A stretch of DNA of 64,000 nucleotides from Strix aluco (taxonomy: Eukaryota; Chordata; Aves; Strigiformes; Strigidae): assembly GCF_031877795.1 (NCBI RefSeq), contig NC_133935.1, forward strand, positions 87,426,748 through 87,490,747, in the 5' to 3' direction. The notes beneath the pieces were generated by a model, which ran no database searches, had not been told where the DNA came from, and was given only the letters and a program-made list of their open reading frames with translations. Shown one piece after another: positions 1 to 12,892 of this stretch. Each line of letters begins with the position of its first letter. Within the stretch, counting starts at the first letter, position 1. Position numbers and translations under genes: made by a program.

Positions 1-1659
1 TCCAATAAAGAAATGTCCCCCCATGGCTGCCAGTGCTTCCTTCAGCTTCTCTTTGGGGTCCCTACTAAAAAACAAACCCCCCCCAATCACTGACATCAGT
101 GCATCCCAGCCCCACATCACCCTCATCCTCTTTCCTCCCATTTTTCTTCCCTACAAGCTGGAAAAATGCCCCTCGTGGGTGCTGGGCACCCTCCAACCGC
201 AGCCCCCAGGGTTGTGGCCATCCCCACCCCAAATCCGCATCGCTTTTGGGGTCTGCCATCTGCACCCCCAGGGTGCTGGGGGCCCTTTTCTCACCCCCGA
301 GCTAAGAGGGGAGTTGGCAGCTGGATTTAGCCTTAATCCCCATCCCAAAGATAAGTGGAGCAGGATTCACCTTTCCTGGCCCTAATCCACCCCGTCATGC
401 TCCTCATGACTCAGTTTCCCCACAAAGAGGGTGAAACCCAATTGCAGCAGCAGCAGCCCCACTGCAACCTGCCTCGGGCTGGGGTGATTCCCTCCACAGA
501 GGGGTTTGAAGGAAAATTAATTCTAATTTTCATAAGAAAATTAATGCTTAGTCACTAACGAGCAAACGGAGAGTCGGCGTGAGCGGGGCAGAGCTGTTTT
601 GCAGGGGACGTCGCGGCTCCAGGGATGTTCAAGCCACCACAAGGACTTCACCCCCCACCTCCAGCTCATATCTGGGGCTGGGATCTTTGGCAATCCCGGT
701 TGTTTTCCCGACAGTGGGAAAACCAGGCGGGTGCCTGCATGCCGGCCGGCAGGGCTGAGCACGCCCACACTCACTCCACCCCAGGCACGGCCCCCAGCCC
801 AGCACCCAGCGCCTTCACCACGTGCTGCCCTCTCGCTCGCGCACCCAACCTGCCTGCAGCTCTGCAGGGGACAAGAGCGGGGCAAAGCTCAGCAAAAAAA
901 AACCCCAAATCCATCAAGATTAAGACAAGCAAAGGGGTCACGCCAGGCTATTGTACCCGAGCCGCTAAAATTAGACCTTCCCGAAAACATGATTATTTAT
1001 TAATGCCATGTTTCAGCACAAAACCATACCCTGTATTTTTAGGCTTGACCTTTTCTCCTTCTATTCTGGGGTTGTTTAATTACCAGAGTATTTTTTCACG
1101 CCACTTATCCTGAGCTGGTTTTTCTTAACAACCGTCTTTAACGGGAGGCTGGACCCCAGCCAGAAATGCCAGCCCTGCAGCCCCGTCAGCAGCAGCACCA
1201 GCCTGGAGAAGAAAGTTTATTTGTGATTTTGCACCAGAGATATTTGCCCGTGTCTCCCCCAGTTTAACGCTTGGGAGCGTGACGGGAACATTTCTGCTGG
1301 CGTTGCTTGGGATAGACACACGGACAGATGGGAGGGTCCTGTTTGCTTCAGCATTGCCAAGGGAGGGGGTTTTGCTTCCCAAATCCAGCTTTCCAGGCCC
1401 AAATTACCCCGCCAGAGAGGAAGGAGCTGACGGGGTGTGCAGGATCGAGCCCAGCACTCACACGCTGCCTCCCGCCACGCTGGGCTGAAACGTGACTCAC
1501 AGGGCGGTTTGGATCGGGCGTTGGTTAATGATTAAATTAATTGAGTCGGTCTAGCAGATGCACTCGGTGCCTGGGAGGTTGGGAGGGATCCGTGCAGGGT
1601 GGAAAGTGGGGGCATGGGGTGGTAAGGGAGAGAGTGGCCATTTCCACTCCAAAACCTGG
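1..1659. other. GC-rich intergenic spacer, no gene seen
   Basis: No open frame here shows a recognisable domain or plausible splice structure. The sequence is rich in C and G runs. It lies far downstream of the ASB13 3' end. Human CALML3 and NET1 lie on this side of ASB13, but no calmodulin-like EF-hand or RhoGEF coding sequence is visible. Confidence 0.6.
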
Positions 1660-2340
1660 TCAGGGTGTTCTCCAGGACCTGGGGATGGAGATTACAGGAT
1701 GGGATGTGGGGTAGAGGTCACCTGGGATGGGTCCTGGGGGATCATCTAGTGTGGGACCTTGGTTAGGGGTCACATGGGACGGGTCCTGGGGGATCATCTA
1801 GTGTGGCACCATGGTTAGGGGTCACCTGGGATGGGTCCTGGGGAATCATCTGGGCTAGGACCTGAGGATTCCCTCGGGATAAGACCTGGGGGATCAGCTA
1901 AGAGGGGATCTGGAGGAGGGTCACCTGGGATGGGAGATGGGGGACCATCTAGGATGGGGGCTTGGGGGATTATCTCAGATGAGTGCTGGGAGATCCCTTG
2001 GGATAAGACCTGGGGGATCATCTAAGATGGGAGTTGGGAGGGGGTCACTTGGGACTTAGGATGGGGTTTGGAGGATCTTCCAAGCAATTGGACCTGGGGA
2101 TCATCTAGGATGGGATCTGGGAGATCATCTAAGATGGGACCTGTGAGGAGACCACATGGGTGGCAGATGAGGGGACCACTTAGAATGGACCATGGGGGAT
2201 CCCCTGGGGTGGGATCTGGGAGTTTGTTTAGGATAGGCCATGGGGATCACCTAGAACAGGACACAAAAAAATCCTGCAGGATGGGGTGTGGGGTATCCCT
2301 CAGCTGGGACATGGGGGGATCTCCTGGATCCAAACTGTAG
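1660..2340. repeat. Degenerate minisatellite
   Basis: About 680 bases of imperfect tandem repeats, with a unit of roughly 25 to 30 bases built around GGGATCATCTAGGATGGGA-like and ACCTGGG phrases. GATCATCT recurs many times with drift. Open frames across it on both strands are by-products of the repeat. Confidence 0.8.
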
Positions 2341-3789
2341 CAGCTGATCCCATCTCCACCACTGGCAAACAATCTTCCACCACCTTTCTGTATATTTATT
2401 TCCTTCCAGCCTTTCCAACAAAAAAGTCACCGAGGGCTCCAGCACCACCCCAAAACAGGGGCCCAACCATACCCCCATCATCTCTCCCCTTTCCCTCACA
2501 GTTCTACTTCACCCAGACCCAGTTTTTCTCTAAAATTACACTTTTAGGAGAAAAGCAGCTCATGAATCCCCCCAGGACCCCCAACCATCCCACTGTGGGA
2601 GACCGGAGATGTTTCTGCTCCAGTGCTGCTGAATCAGTCACAGATTCTCCCCATTCCCTTTTATTTGAGCAAAACGAGACATTTTAATAACATTTCAACA
2701 ACAGGGCTTTAAAAACACATTAATTAAACATTGGGAAAACCATACTGAGACCCCCCCCCCAAATGGGACCAAGGAGCTTTTCTGAGCCCTCCCAAAGGAT
2801 GTTGAAAGCAAGGGTGGGATTTTTTCCTCATTTTCCCCATTTGCCCCCCTCCCTGCAGCCCCCCAGGGCTGCGACTCCCCGCCTCCTCCCCGGCAATAAC
2901 TCTGCTCTTAAGCAAACATGACGTATTGCCTGGGAAATGTCGCTGCCCGCGGGAAGGGGAGGCCCCTCGACACCCGGCTGCTGTAAAAAAGTGGGGAAAA
3001 AAGGATTTTTGCAGTGGGGTTGATCCGGGTTGGCGAGGCGAGGGATTAGGGGATGGCCACAGAGGAGAGCTCAGTTGGGTTGCAGCAACTCAGGTTCTGC
3101 ATGGGGGGATAAATAACTAAACAAACCCCCCCAAAAACCAAACACCTTTGCAAATACATCTTTTCTAGTATTTAGTTTGGCAGAAAACTCTTTCATTTCT
3201 CAGAGGTGGTTTTTAACCTGTTTTAAAGTGCTTTTTCTCACTGCATTTCCACTTTCAGGTCATTTGTGAAAGGAGAAATCACTGTATGGGGAAGAAATTA
3301 AAAAAAAGAAGACACAAATTGCCCCGCAACTGGGCACAGGGTATGGGGCAGGATGGGCCACGGTGTCTGGGGATGACCAAGATGATGCTGAACGGAGCCA
3401 TCTGGGGCCAAATCCAGCACCAAGCCCAAGGTTGCCCCAGATGAGGAATTGCTTTGGGGCAAAGTGCCTGATTTTGGGACCAGAGTGGTTGGTTTTACCC
3501 CTTTTTTTTTGGCATTAGCCCCTTTGCCCCATGTGGGACTACCAGTACCGTTGCAATGCAGATGCCCAGCAGCATCTGAGGCATGGAGCTGCTTTGCATA
3601 ACATGAGTTTCCCCAGTCTCAGCTCACAGCCGAGCCACAAACACGTTACCCTCTTGGCTGCACTTGCCAGGGCATCTGGTGATGGCACCTGGGGGGCTGC
3701 ATTGGGCTTCCCCACAGGGAAAGGCTCCAGCCCCAAGATGCTGCACTGAATCCTGCTGGGTCTGCACCAAAACTGCTTCTGCTGCCCCT
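2341..3789. other. Intergenic spacer, no gene seen
   Basis: Mixed-composition sequence with C runs near 2750 and short A or T tracts. No coding exon, RNA gene or recognisable mobile element was found. Confidence 0.5.
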
Positions 3790-4295
3790 GAGAGCAGGGG
3801 CAGGGGAGGGGACAAGTGGGACAGGGAGGGGGAAAAAGTGGGACAAGGAGAGGGGACAGGGAGATGGAGATGAATAGGGGCATGAGAGAGGACAAATTGT
3901 ACCAGGAGACCAACAGGACCAGGAAAGGGGAACAAATGAGACCAGGAGTTGGGGACAAGTGTGACCAAGAAATGGGACCAGTGGGGCTGGGAGTTGAGGA
4001 CAGGAAGAACCAGGAGAGGGGAAAAATGTGACCAAAAGATGGAACAAGTGGGATCAGGAGAGGGAACCAGTGAGACCAGGGGACAAGGACAAGTGGTATC
4101 AGGAGATGGAGACAAGTTGGACTAGGAGAAGGGACCAACAGGACCAGGGGACAAGAGGGACCAGGGGACAAGGACAAGTCTTTGGGTTGGGGATAAGTGG
4201 GAGCAGGAGGAAGAGGCAAGTGGGACAAGAAGAGGGGACAAGAAGAACCAGGAGATGGGGACAAGTGTGACCAGGAGAGGGGACCAGGACAGGGG
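3790..4295. repeat. Purine-rich minisatellite
   Basis: About 500 bases of drifting tandem repeats with phrases such as GGGACAAGTGGGACCAGGAG. The plus strand is strongly purine-rich, so the minus strand translates to Pro/Ser/Leu-rich open frames in all three phases. These are not genes. Confidence 0.8.
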
Positions 4296-6521
4296 TCTCC
4301 ATGTTCTGCAAATGTCAGGTAGTTTGTTGGGGCTTGAGATGATCTGAGAGCAGCCCCAGAGCTGCTTTATGCCCTGTGCCCCACTGCAAGGAGGGGGACA
4401 CCTCCCCAGCCCCTCCATCTCATTTCCCCAGTGTTCCCAAGGCTCAATGTAAAGCCCCAAGGGATTTTGTGAAGACGTTTGGGGCTCCTCACAGGGACGC
4501 CGGGAGCCCCCAGCTGCCACGGCGTTTCACAAGGCTCCTCTCTCCCCTTTCCACAGCCGAGGGGTTTCCCAAGTTCAAGTTACCAAAATAAGCCCACTGT
4601 CTCAGCCCTGGGGGCTTTGGAGCATGAAATGCCACCAGCCGCCGGACCCCGGACGCTCAGTGATGGCTGGGTTTCCAGCGTCGCAGGGTGGGCAGATGTG
4701 GCTCCAGCCCGGCCGGCTGGCAGGGGATTAAATTGGATGAGGTCTTTGCAGGCGCCAGGAGGGTTTCCTGGATGTCTGAAAGGACCCTGAGTCCCCCAGG
4801 AGCCAGATGAGAACCTGCAGCAGCTGTAGAGTGGCCAAGGTGGTGACCATCAACCTTCAAGGGCTGTAGTCTACCATTGGCACCATGGGATTTGGCTCTC
4901 TCAACCCAAAAAGCCAGGCATCCCTGCAGGGGTTAACTGCAGCAGCCGCAATCGGAGCTGCTTCATTTTCCATCCCTGCAGCGCCAGAGTCATTGGGGCT
5001 TTTAACGGGAAATTAATAGCGCCATGACCTCAGCCGCCACGCATGCGGCCCCGCTCGCCGGCGTGCCAGTAGCCCCACATAACCACAGCCCACCACATCC
5101 CAGCCAGAGGAGATTTTGGGGTCTTCTCCCTCTTTTCTCCCCCCAGGATAGGCAGGAGGATGGTGCCGTAGCTCTATAAATCACTCCTGGAGATAAACAA
5201 ACAATTAAAAAACCCCCATCCCCATCTCCACAGCTTTAGAGCCCAACATCTTCCCCTTTTTATAGCTTAAAAAAAACCCCACCACCTTAATTTCCCGCTT
5301 TGGTCTATACTAGCCTCAAATCATCCCTCACAAGAAAAGATGCCAAAAAAAAAAAAAAAAAAAAAAAAGAGCCCAGGCAAAGCTGAAAGGAAGAAATATC
5401 TGCTTTGCAGCCCCTCCATCCCTAATTTTTTCCCTGTTTCCAACCCATACAGGGAGGCACAACCTGCCTTGTCCTCCCCCTCTGTCCCCAGCCAAGTTGG
5501 GTTTGTACATCTTTCCCTCAATTCCTGTTTTTCTCCTTAAAAACGCATCCCCCCTGAGCCGAGATCAGAGGGAATTTTATTACTGACAGATCTGGGGAAT
5601 GTGAAAAACCTTTTTGAAACAGGGAGAATTGAAGCCTGGAGGTCGGAATTAAGTTGTCTGGAGGCGATTTGTTGTTGCTGTTCATTTTTACGCAGGATAA
5701 GCGGGGGAAAAAACCCAAATACAGGTGAAACGGGGCCCATGTTTGCAGATTTAAGAGCTTTGCTAGTACAAAAGATCATCTTGGCTCGGGGGGACCTGTG
5801 ATGCCTTTGCTGTCCGCCCACGGAAAACTGCCCAGGCTTGTTTCAGGGAGCAGATCTTTCAAAGCTTTTCCAGGATTTGTCTTTCTCCTGCGAAAACGTG
5901 GCTGGTGCAGACCCAGCTGGTTAAATATTTCCCACTCCCCAGGGAGGTTTTGCTGCTCTTACTGGGGGGAGCAGCACCGCCAAGCGGTACCACAGGGGGA
6001 AAGAGGTTCCCCCAACCCCAGCTGCAACAAAACCTGCAGATTTTAAAGCTTTTCATACCCACACCACAAATTGGTGCCAATTCCCCAAAAACCACCTCCC
6101 CAAAAACCCACAGGAACATTTTCCCCACCCCAACCTGCTCCTTCAGTCCACGAGAAGGACCCGGTGAGCAGATTGGCTGGACAGCATCTCTTAGGGAAGA
6201 GAGGGACTGTCCCTTTGTCCTCAAACAGCCTCACCTTCCTCCAGTTTCTTTGGGACATTGTTTCCAGCCTCTGTTTTTCTTCCAGGGCTCAGGATTTCCC
6301 CCAATCCCTTCACAAGCTGCCCAGGGAGAAGAGGTTTTCCCAGTCCCAGCCCTTCTCCCCAGGTTTCAACAAGATGTGGGAAGCATCCCTGGGAAACAAG
6401 GACTAAAATTTTTTGGGGGTCTGGAGGGGCTTGGTTTTCATCATTTCAGTGTCCTCTAAAAATTTCAGACAGTGCCCTGAAAAACCTGCAACCAATATAA
6501 AAACAAGCCTATTTTTAAAGA
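4296..6521. other. Intergenic spacer with an A tract
   Basis: No gene seen. A run of more than 20 A residues lies at about 5346-5368. It may be the tail of an old retroposed sequence, but no source is recognisable beside it. Confidence 0.5.
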
Positions 6522-7595
6522 ATAATAGAATGGTTTGGGTTGGAAGGGACCTTAAAGCTCATCTAGTTCCAACCCCCCCTGCCCTAGGCAGGGACACCTT
6601 CCACTAGCCCAGGTTGCCCAAAGCCCCGTCCAACCTGGCCTTGAACCCTTCCAGGGAGGGGGCAGCCACAGCTTCTCTGGGCAACCTGTGCCAGGGCCTC
6701 ACCCCCCTCACAGGGAACAATTTCTTCCTTAGATCTCATCTAAATCTCCCCTCTGTCAGTTTAAAACCGTTCCCCCTCGTCCTATCCCTACACCCCCTGA
6801 TGACGAGTCCCTCCCCCCCTTCCTGTAGCCCCTTTCAGTCCTGGGAGGCCGCTCTAAGGTCTCCCCGGAGCCTTCTCTTCTCCAGCTGAACCCCCCAACT
6901 CTCTCAACCTGTCCTCACAGGGGGGTGCTCCAGCCCCCCGAGCATCTTCGTGGCCTCCTCTGGCCCCGCTCGAGCAGGTCCGTGTCCTTCTGCTGTTGGT
7001 GCCCCCAGAGCTGGACCCAGCACTGTAGGGGGGTCTCACCAGAGCGGAGCAGAGGGGGAGAATCCCCCCCTCGCCCTGCTGCCCACACTGCTCTGGGTGC
7101 AGCCCAGCACACAGGTGGCTTTCTGGGCTGCCAGCGCACGTTGCTGGCTCACAGGCAGTTTTCCACCCCCCAAGTCCTTCTCCTCGGGGCTGCTCTCCAT
7201 CCTCTCCTCGCCCAGCCTGGATTTGTGCTTGGGATTACCTCGACCCATGGGCAGGACCTTGCCCCTGGCCTTGTTGAACTCCATGAGGTTTGCACAGTCC
7301 CACCTCTCCAGCCTGTCCAGGTCCCCTGGATGGATCCTTCTCTCCAGCAACTCAACCACACCACTCAGCCTGGTGTCATCTGCAGACTCAACCCCACTGT
7401 GCCACTGATGAGGATACTAAAGAGTACTGGTCCCAGTACAGACCCTTGAGGGACACATCTTGTTACTAGTTGCCACTTGGGACATTGAGCTGTTGTCTGT
7501 AACTCAGGGCGTGACCAGTCAGCGAGCACAGACCTGGGGTGGTTCACTCTCAGGAGGGAAATTTCAACTGGTTTCACCCTGACCACAACCATCTA
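6522..7595 (-). mobile_element. CR1 LINE, 5'-truncated, with reverse-transcriptase relic
   Basis: The left end is the complement of a CR1 3' end (GAATGGTTTGGGTTGGAAGG and following). Minus-strand frames carry broken pieces of the CR1 reverse-transcriptase C-terminal half: VPQGSVLGPVLF near 7460, then LDRLERW and EKDLGG, then LLERGQRR further on. Frameshifts and stops show it is dead. The 5' boundary near 7595 is approximate. Confidence 0.88.
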
Positions 7596-10500
7596 CAGAA
7601 GAAACACAGCCGGGCACAGATGAAACCTTTCAGAGCGAGTTTTAATCACAAGTAACACTCCAGCACGTTGGCACCTGCCCAAATCTTACCACCACAGTGT
7701 GCTACGAACAGAAGAAACAGACAATCAGGTATAAATACAAGCAGCATCTTCGTAGCACATTATCCTCTTTCCAAACAGAAGTCAACGCTTTCTGAGCCCG
7801 GTGTCTCAGCACCTAAACCCAAAGAAGCGTCAGGGTATCACAGTTATAGGGCACCTACCAAAGCACAAGCTGCATCTACGCTGTTGGGTGAAAAAGTGAG
7901 TTGGTTTGGGTATTTTTGCAGGACACATGAGGTTTCTGTCCCCGGTGGCATGCAGGGAGGAGGGCCTGGGGTTAACTAACAGCACAGGAAAACCTAAAGG
8001 TGTCACGTAGAAGTAGTCAAGGTTTCCAGAGGTCCTAAGAAATCAGCAGGGGTTTGGTTTTTTTTTTACTTCCTTATGCTTTGCTACCTTGCTATGGATT
8101 TAGGTGCTGGCTTTAAGTTTGAAAATAACAATCTTGGCCTTAAAAACCTTGATTTCAAAACAATCAGTGCTCCGGCCACCCCCAGGCCAGGGAACAGGAC
8201 ATTTACCAGCCTCCAAGCTGCCCAAGGCTGGACCTCAAGCAAGCCCAAGTCAGCAGAGACCTCCCCAAACTCAGTTTACACTGGCTCCCGCTCAAGTGCG
8301 CAGGACAGGCACCATCTTCTTCAAGGGCCTGCAAGATCGCTTGTTCCCCTGAAGAAAGATGGGAAGTGATGAAGGGGGTGTGTGAAAGCTCAAGTAACTG
8401 CTCAAGGTCTTCAGCATTTGGTGTTGTTTTTTTTTTTAATCAAGAGGTAGAACAGCTACTTCAAGCTCATGCTTGCTCTAAACGTGATGCAACCGCTGTG
8501 TTACTCATCTTCAGGTGCCACCTTCCAGAGGACACGGAGGTCTTTGTTTGCTGCTGCTAAGGTTAGGGCAGTTCTTGGGGTTTGTGCTCTTGTACAAGTC
8601 TGAATATATTAAAAAATAAAAAAAAATCAACGCTGTTTATGTTTGGTATCTTCCCTTCTCCGCTGCTCCTTCACACCGAGACTCGGAGAGCTGCAACCAA
8701 CGGCACAAACCCTTCCTTCATGTGCGGAGGGGAAGGGTCGCTCCTCTCCGCCTCATCCAGGGAAAGCAACGGCTGCTGGCATTACAAGGAGTTAATTCTT
8801 CAGTGCCACGAGGCTTTCTTCCAAGGCATCGGCTTCAGTCACACCTTGTTTTTTCTGGACAAACTTCACATAGTTGGAAAAAAGCTTCTACGATCAAACT
8901 CCCCGCTCGCGAGACGACCTTAAGAAGCCTGGCCAGCAGCAACCGGCAGCGCCCAGGAGCAAGGCTGACTGTCCAAAAGATGATTTTCACGGATGAAAGC
9001 AAAGCCCTGTTCTCAGCTGGGCTTCCCCGAAGCAGCAGCGTTATTTCAGACCGCTCCCCGTGCTGCTGGATCCGCAGCAAAGCTGGTGGAGAAACCCACA
9101 GGAGAGGGGACGCGGCCTGAAATGTTCAATTGGGTTTGTAGTTTGGGGAGCCCAGGAAGGGGACAGATGAAAGCAGGACTGGCCTGGTGGGTTTGGGTTT
9201 GTTTGCGTTGGATTCATGCCCTGATTTGACATTTGGATTAAAGGGTGAAGTCAAATAATTGCCAGAATCTGACATAAAAATAAAGCAGAGGGTGTAACCC
9301 AAGCAGAGTCAGTCGAGGAGTTTCACTTAATAATATCCGTGATTCAGACAGCCTCTTTCATTCCCAACAATCCCCAAACTCTTTACAAACCCACAGGTCC
9401 TTCGGCTGCCACCGAAACAGCAAAGGCACCCAGTCCCTATAAATTAAGTGTGAATTGGGTGCTTGGGATCTCCAAGTTTTTTAACTCAAAACAGAAAGAA
9501 GTCATGGCCAGGGGGTACAACACCCAGGTGAGATGCATAAAACTTCCAAAGATAAGGTCCTCTTGAGATTTTTCTTTCTTACACACGTAAGAAACGGAAC
9601 ACAACCAGTGCAAAAATAACTAGAGGAGGAATCTCTTGAGGGAAGCCACAACTGCCTTTCCCAACCGATGGTGCAACCAGAGATGGGAAGGGGCCTCTGG
9701 GATGTCTTACGGGTGATTCAGAGCCGTCCGCTTCTGTGGCTCCCGTCATTCACGACTTAGCAGATGGGGATGACTCTCCAACAACCTGCCACGGCCTCTT
9801 GTGTTAGTCAGTGGAGGTACTCTCAGCAATTTGCATGTCGAGAGAGACCATAATCCAAATTTGAACTCCCGTGTAGCCCCCCAGCCCCCCTGGTTAGGGC
9901 AATGTTATCTTCAAAACTTCTAATTTTCATCAGAATTTGAGATGGCTGCAGTGATTCCCAGCTCTCCAGACTATACTGTGGCAAGGATGAGGCTGCTACT
10001 CGTGTAGTAGCTGCTAACTGCCGCAAAAATGGCAGTCTGAGATATTAAGGTAAGCCAAAATATTGCATTGGTTTGATCTGGCATCTACTTCGCCTTTACT
10101 CTGAGCTGTAAAATGCAGTAACTCAGAAGATGCTTCACAACCAGCTGAGAAGTCCCTGAAGGATTAAAAGAACCAAAAGCTAGACAGGTTGGATAAAAGC
10201 TTAAAAAGAATCTCAATCTCAATTTTCACCTGCGGTTTAGAAACCCAGAAACACACAAATAAACACCCATTGGATCATCAACAGCCACGGCACGATCCAG
10301 CCACCCGCCTCAGGACCACGGCACACAGGGGAAGGGCTCGGGTGGTTTTTGCAGCTTGCTGGCTCTCAAAGGACTTTCCCAGAACACTTCTCCCTCCAGA
10401 AATGGACATAACATCCAGATGTCTTGAAAAAAATGCCACTATTTGCCACAAAATAAGAGATGTTCAGCTCTCGGTAAATCCTTCCTGGATGCATGCATCG

Positions 10501-10600
10501 ATCAGCAAGCCCTCTTAAAAGAGATTAAAAAAAAATGACCAAACTTTAGGACTTACCAGAGAGGTGACTTAAAAAAGAGGAAAAAGTAAAGATGACATAA
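7596..10600. other. Spacer between CR1 relic and ASB13 3' end
   Basis: No coding exon recognised. AT content is higher than in the first 6 kb. An AATAAA-like A-rich stretch occurs near 8610-8630 on the plus strand without a linked gene. A distal ASB13 3' UTR reaching into this stretch cannot be excluded. Confidence 0.4.
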
Positions 10601-12764
10601 ATAGGAACTTGTAATTTTATTCTCAGTTGTTCCAGGAGTCTTTTGTTTTTACATTGGAAACTTGGACTTTATCATTTCATTATTTCACCAGCTTAGGAAA
10701 TGTTAAAAAAGCAGCCTAACAAGGGATTTGAATTTGAACCAAAAGGGAAGGTTTTCACCCCAGATTACTGAAAGGTGCACTTTCCTAATACGTATTTATC
10801 TGTAACAACATGCATTTTGGGCAGAGGAAGCTTTTCTTGAAAGATACAATACAAAACCTTCATCCTATCAATCACGGGGATGAATCCCACAATAAACATC
10901 TCTAGGGCTTCCCTGAGCTTCTTGGCAATTTCACATTTCTGAAACTTTAAAACACAAAAATCAGAATATAACAGACAATCCCCCAAACAGCAGGATCTCA
11001 AGCTTTTTTTCTGTCCAGCTCTATATGATACATCACAGCAAAAAAAACCAACACAACAACAACAAAGGGGTGCTGGGGGAACAAACCTAACCAAAAATTT
11101 AAAAAACACAAAGTGATTTGCTGGTCACCGTTAAAGTGCATTCAGTTCCACCTCAGCTCTTCAACCCTGTGCCTACACTATTTTCCCTCTCCCTCCCAAG
11201 GCTGAGCCCCACGTGCTGGCTGGGGGAGCCCAAGACCTTGCAGGCAGCAGGCAAGCGACCGTTTGCTCTCACTCATTTGTTCACAGTGTGATGGATGTTG
11301 AGAGCCTTAAGTTAGCTCGACGCCACATCAGGGAGCAGATTTTGTAACATTTGCTGTCAGTCAGAGCAGGAATTTGTTCTCATCACAGTGCTAAAACTTG
11401 CCATGGGGGCATCAGGGAGCAACATCCCCTTAGGACCACAATATCCCGCAGGTTGCCGCCTTCAGACAACACGTAATGTCTCACCTGGAAGGCAGATGAC
11501 AATTTTGGCTCTGCTCCTACAAATGTCACCCTGAAGGTTTAAATCACTGAAGGACAAAGCCTGCTGAAGCTGAAGGATCCGAGCACAACACTCAGCAGCA
11601 CACGGCTCAGGGCTGGCTCCTGCTGCCAACCTCTGGAGAGGCTCCAGCATTGAGAGAGAAACTCAAGAGGGGGAAAAATAAAAATAAAATCTAAAAACGC
11701 AAGGCAGAGCCCAGCCCTCCTATTGCCCTTCACGTGTGGGTATACACCACAGGGATCTGCTGCACCGCCACACAAGGGACGTGCCCTTGTCGTACTTCAG
11801 GCACCGCTGGGCAGCAGCTCTGTCTCTTATTGCACATAAAACCAACCAAGTGGCCACAGGGTCTCAGAGCGAGTGGAGAAATATTGTTTGGGACCAGCCA
11901 TCTGGAGGGAAGCATCCTTGGACGTGCAGAGAGACCTGCTTCCTGCTTGGGCTTGAAAATTAGACATGGTAATACCCTAGAGGAACACTACAGTAAGAGC
12001 TGGCTCACCTTCCGTGAGGAAGGAGCATGGGCAAAGTCAACCCTGATCTGGCAGCAGTTCGTCCTCAACTGTTGGTGTTGAGCCAAAGCCTGCTGATGCT
12101 CATGGAAAGTCAGTAACAGGCTGCAGTACCTCTAATTAGTCCTGAGCTTGCTGGGGACTTAATTTGCCTCCAGCTAGAGCACGCAGGTCTCTCAAGCCTT
12201 GTCTCCTGGCATTAGGCAGTCGCCACATGAGTTGTCAAGAGGTGGGATGCAGTGCTCCCACTGCAGAAACACAGACGGGGCCGTGTCGGAGGGTTTTACC
12301 TCCAAATCCCCTTGTAGCCAGCGGAGACAGGCGCTCCCGAGGCACACTGTATCATCCCAGCACGGGCATCTAAAACAGGACAGATGAATCATGCTCCAGA
12401 AATATCTATTTCTCTTCACTGACTGCAAAGGGAGCCTGGCTAGATCATATGGAGATGCCTTTAGGCTAGAGAGAGGTAAAATTAGGCAAGATTAATCCCT
12501 CTCAAAGAGCGAGCACTACAGCCTCGAATGTAGTGACAGTGTAACAGATCACCCCAGGAGACATTACAACCTCACGCCAGTGCTACGTGTTGCCTGAGCC
12601 TGTCTTTGCCCATGGAGAAGAGGAAGCACTGCCTCATAAATACTATTTACACCAGTTTGCTTAAATTAAAATTAGTTTCTTGGGGGGAGGTAGAAGAGAA
12701 AGAGACAGATACTTCATACTGCAGGAGCTAAAGATATCGTCCTTCCCGGCCACCTTCGCCCCTG
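10601..12764 (-). other. ASB13: Probable ASB13 3' UTR
   Basis: This stretch follows the ASB13 stop codon on the minus strand and has no other coding signal. The first canonical minus-strand AATAAA after the stop is at 10621-10616, about 2.1 kb downstream, followed by a U-rich stretch as expected for cleavage. The 3' end is inferred from the signal only. Confidence 0.45.
10616..10621 (-). terminator. ASB13: Candidate polyadenylation signal of ASB13
   Basis: TTTATT on the plus strand reads AATAAA on the minus strand. It is the first canonical hexamer after the ASB13 stop that I found, and T-rich sequence follows in the transcript direction. A GATAAA variant near 10796-10801 is an alternative. 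Confidence 0.45.
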
Positions 12765-12892
12765 TCAGTTGTAGGACAGGTACTGGATTAATCGTGGAGG
12801 AATATTTAGCTTGGCAATCTTTGCCAGTGCTCGCTGCCCGGCGGCTTTCCTCACCGTAACTCTGCAGAGCTGTGACAAGCTCAGAGGTGTTT
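12765..12892 (-). CDS. ASB13: ASB13 coding exon 6 (SOCS box, stop)
   Basis: Residues about 237-278 and the TGA stop at 12767-12765. It encodes the SOCS box ending in [12 protein letters not shown]. The acceptor is TTTCAG. The first two bases complete a Lys codon begun in exon 5. Confidence 0.95.

Noticed and set aside
3539-4264. 241-codon Pro/Ser/Leu-rich minus-strand frame
   Set aside because: It lies over the 3790-4295 minisatellite and is explained by it.
1-12764. Expected CALML3/CALML5-type gene next to ASB13
   Set aside because: I looked for EF-hand loop sequence in the frames of this region and saw none. The gene, if present, lies outside the window.
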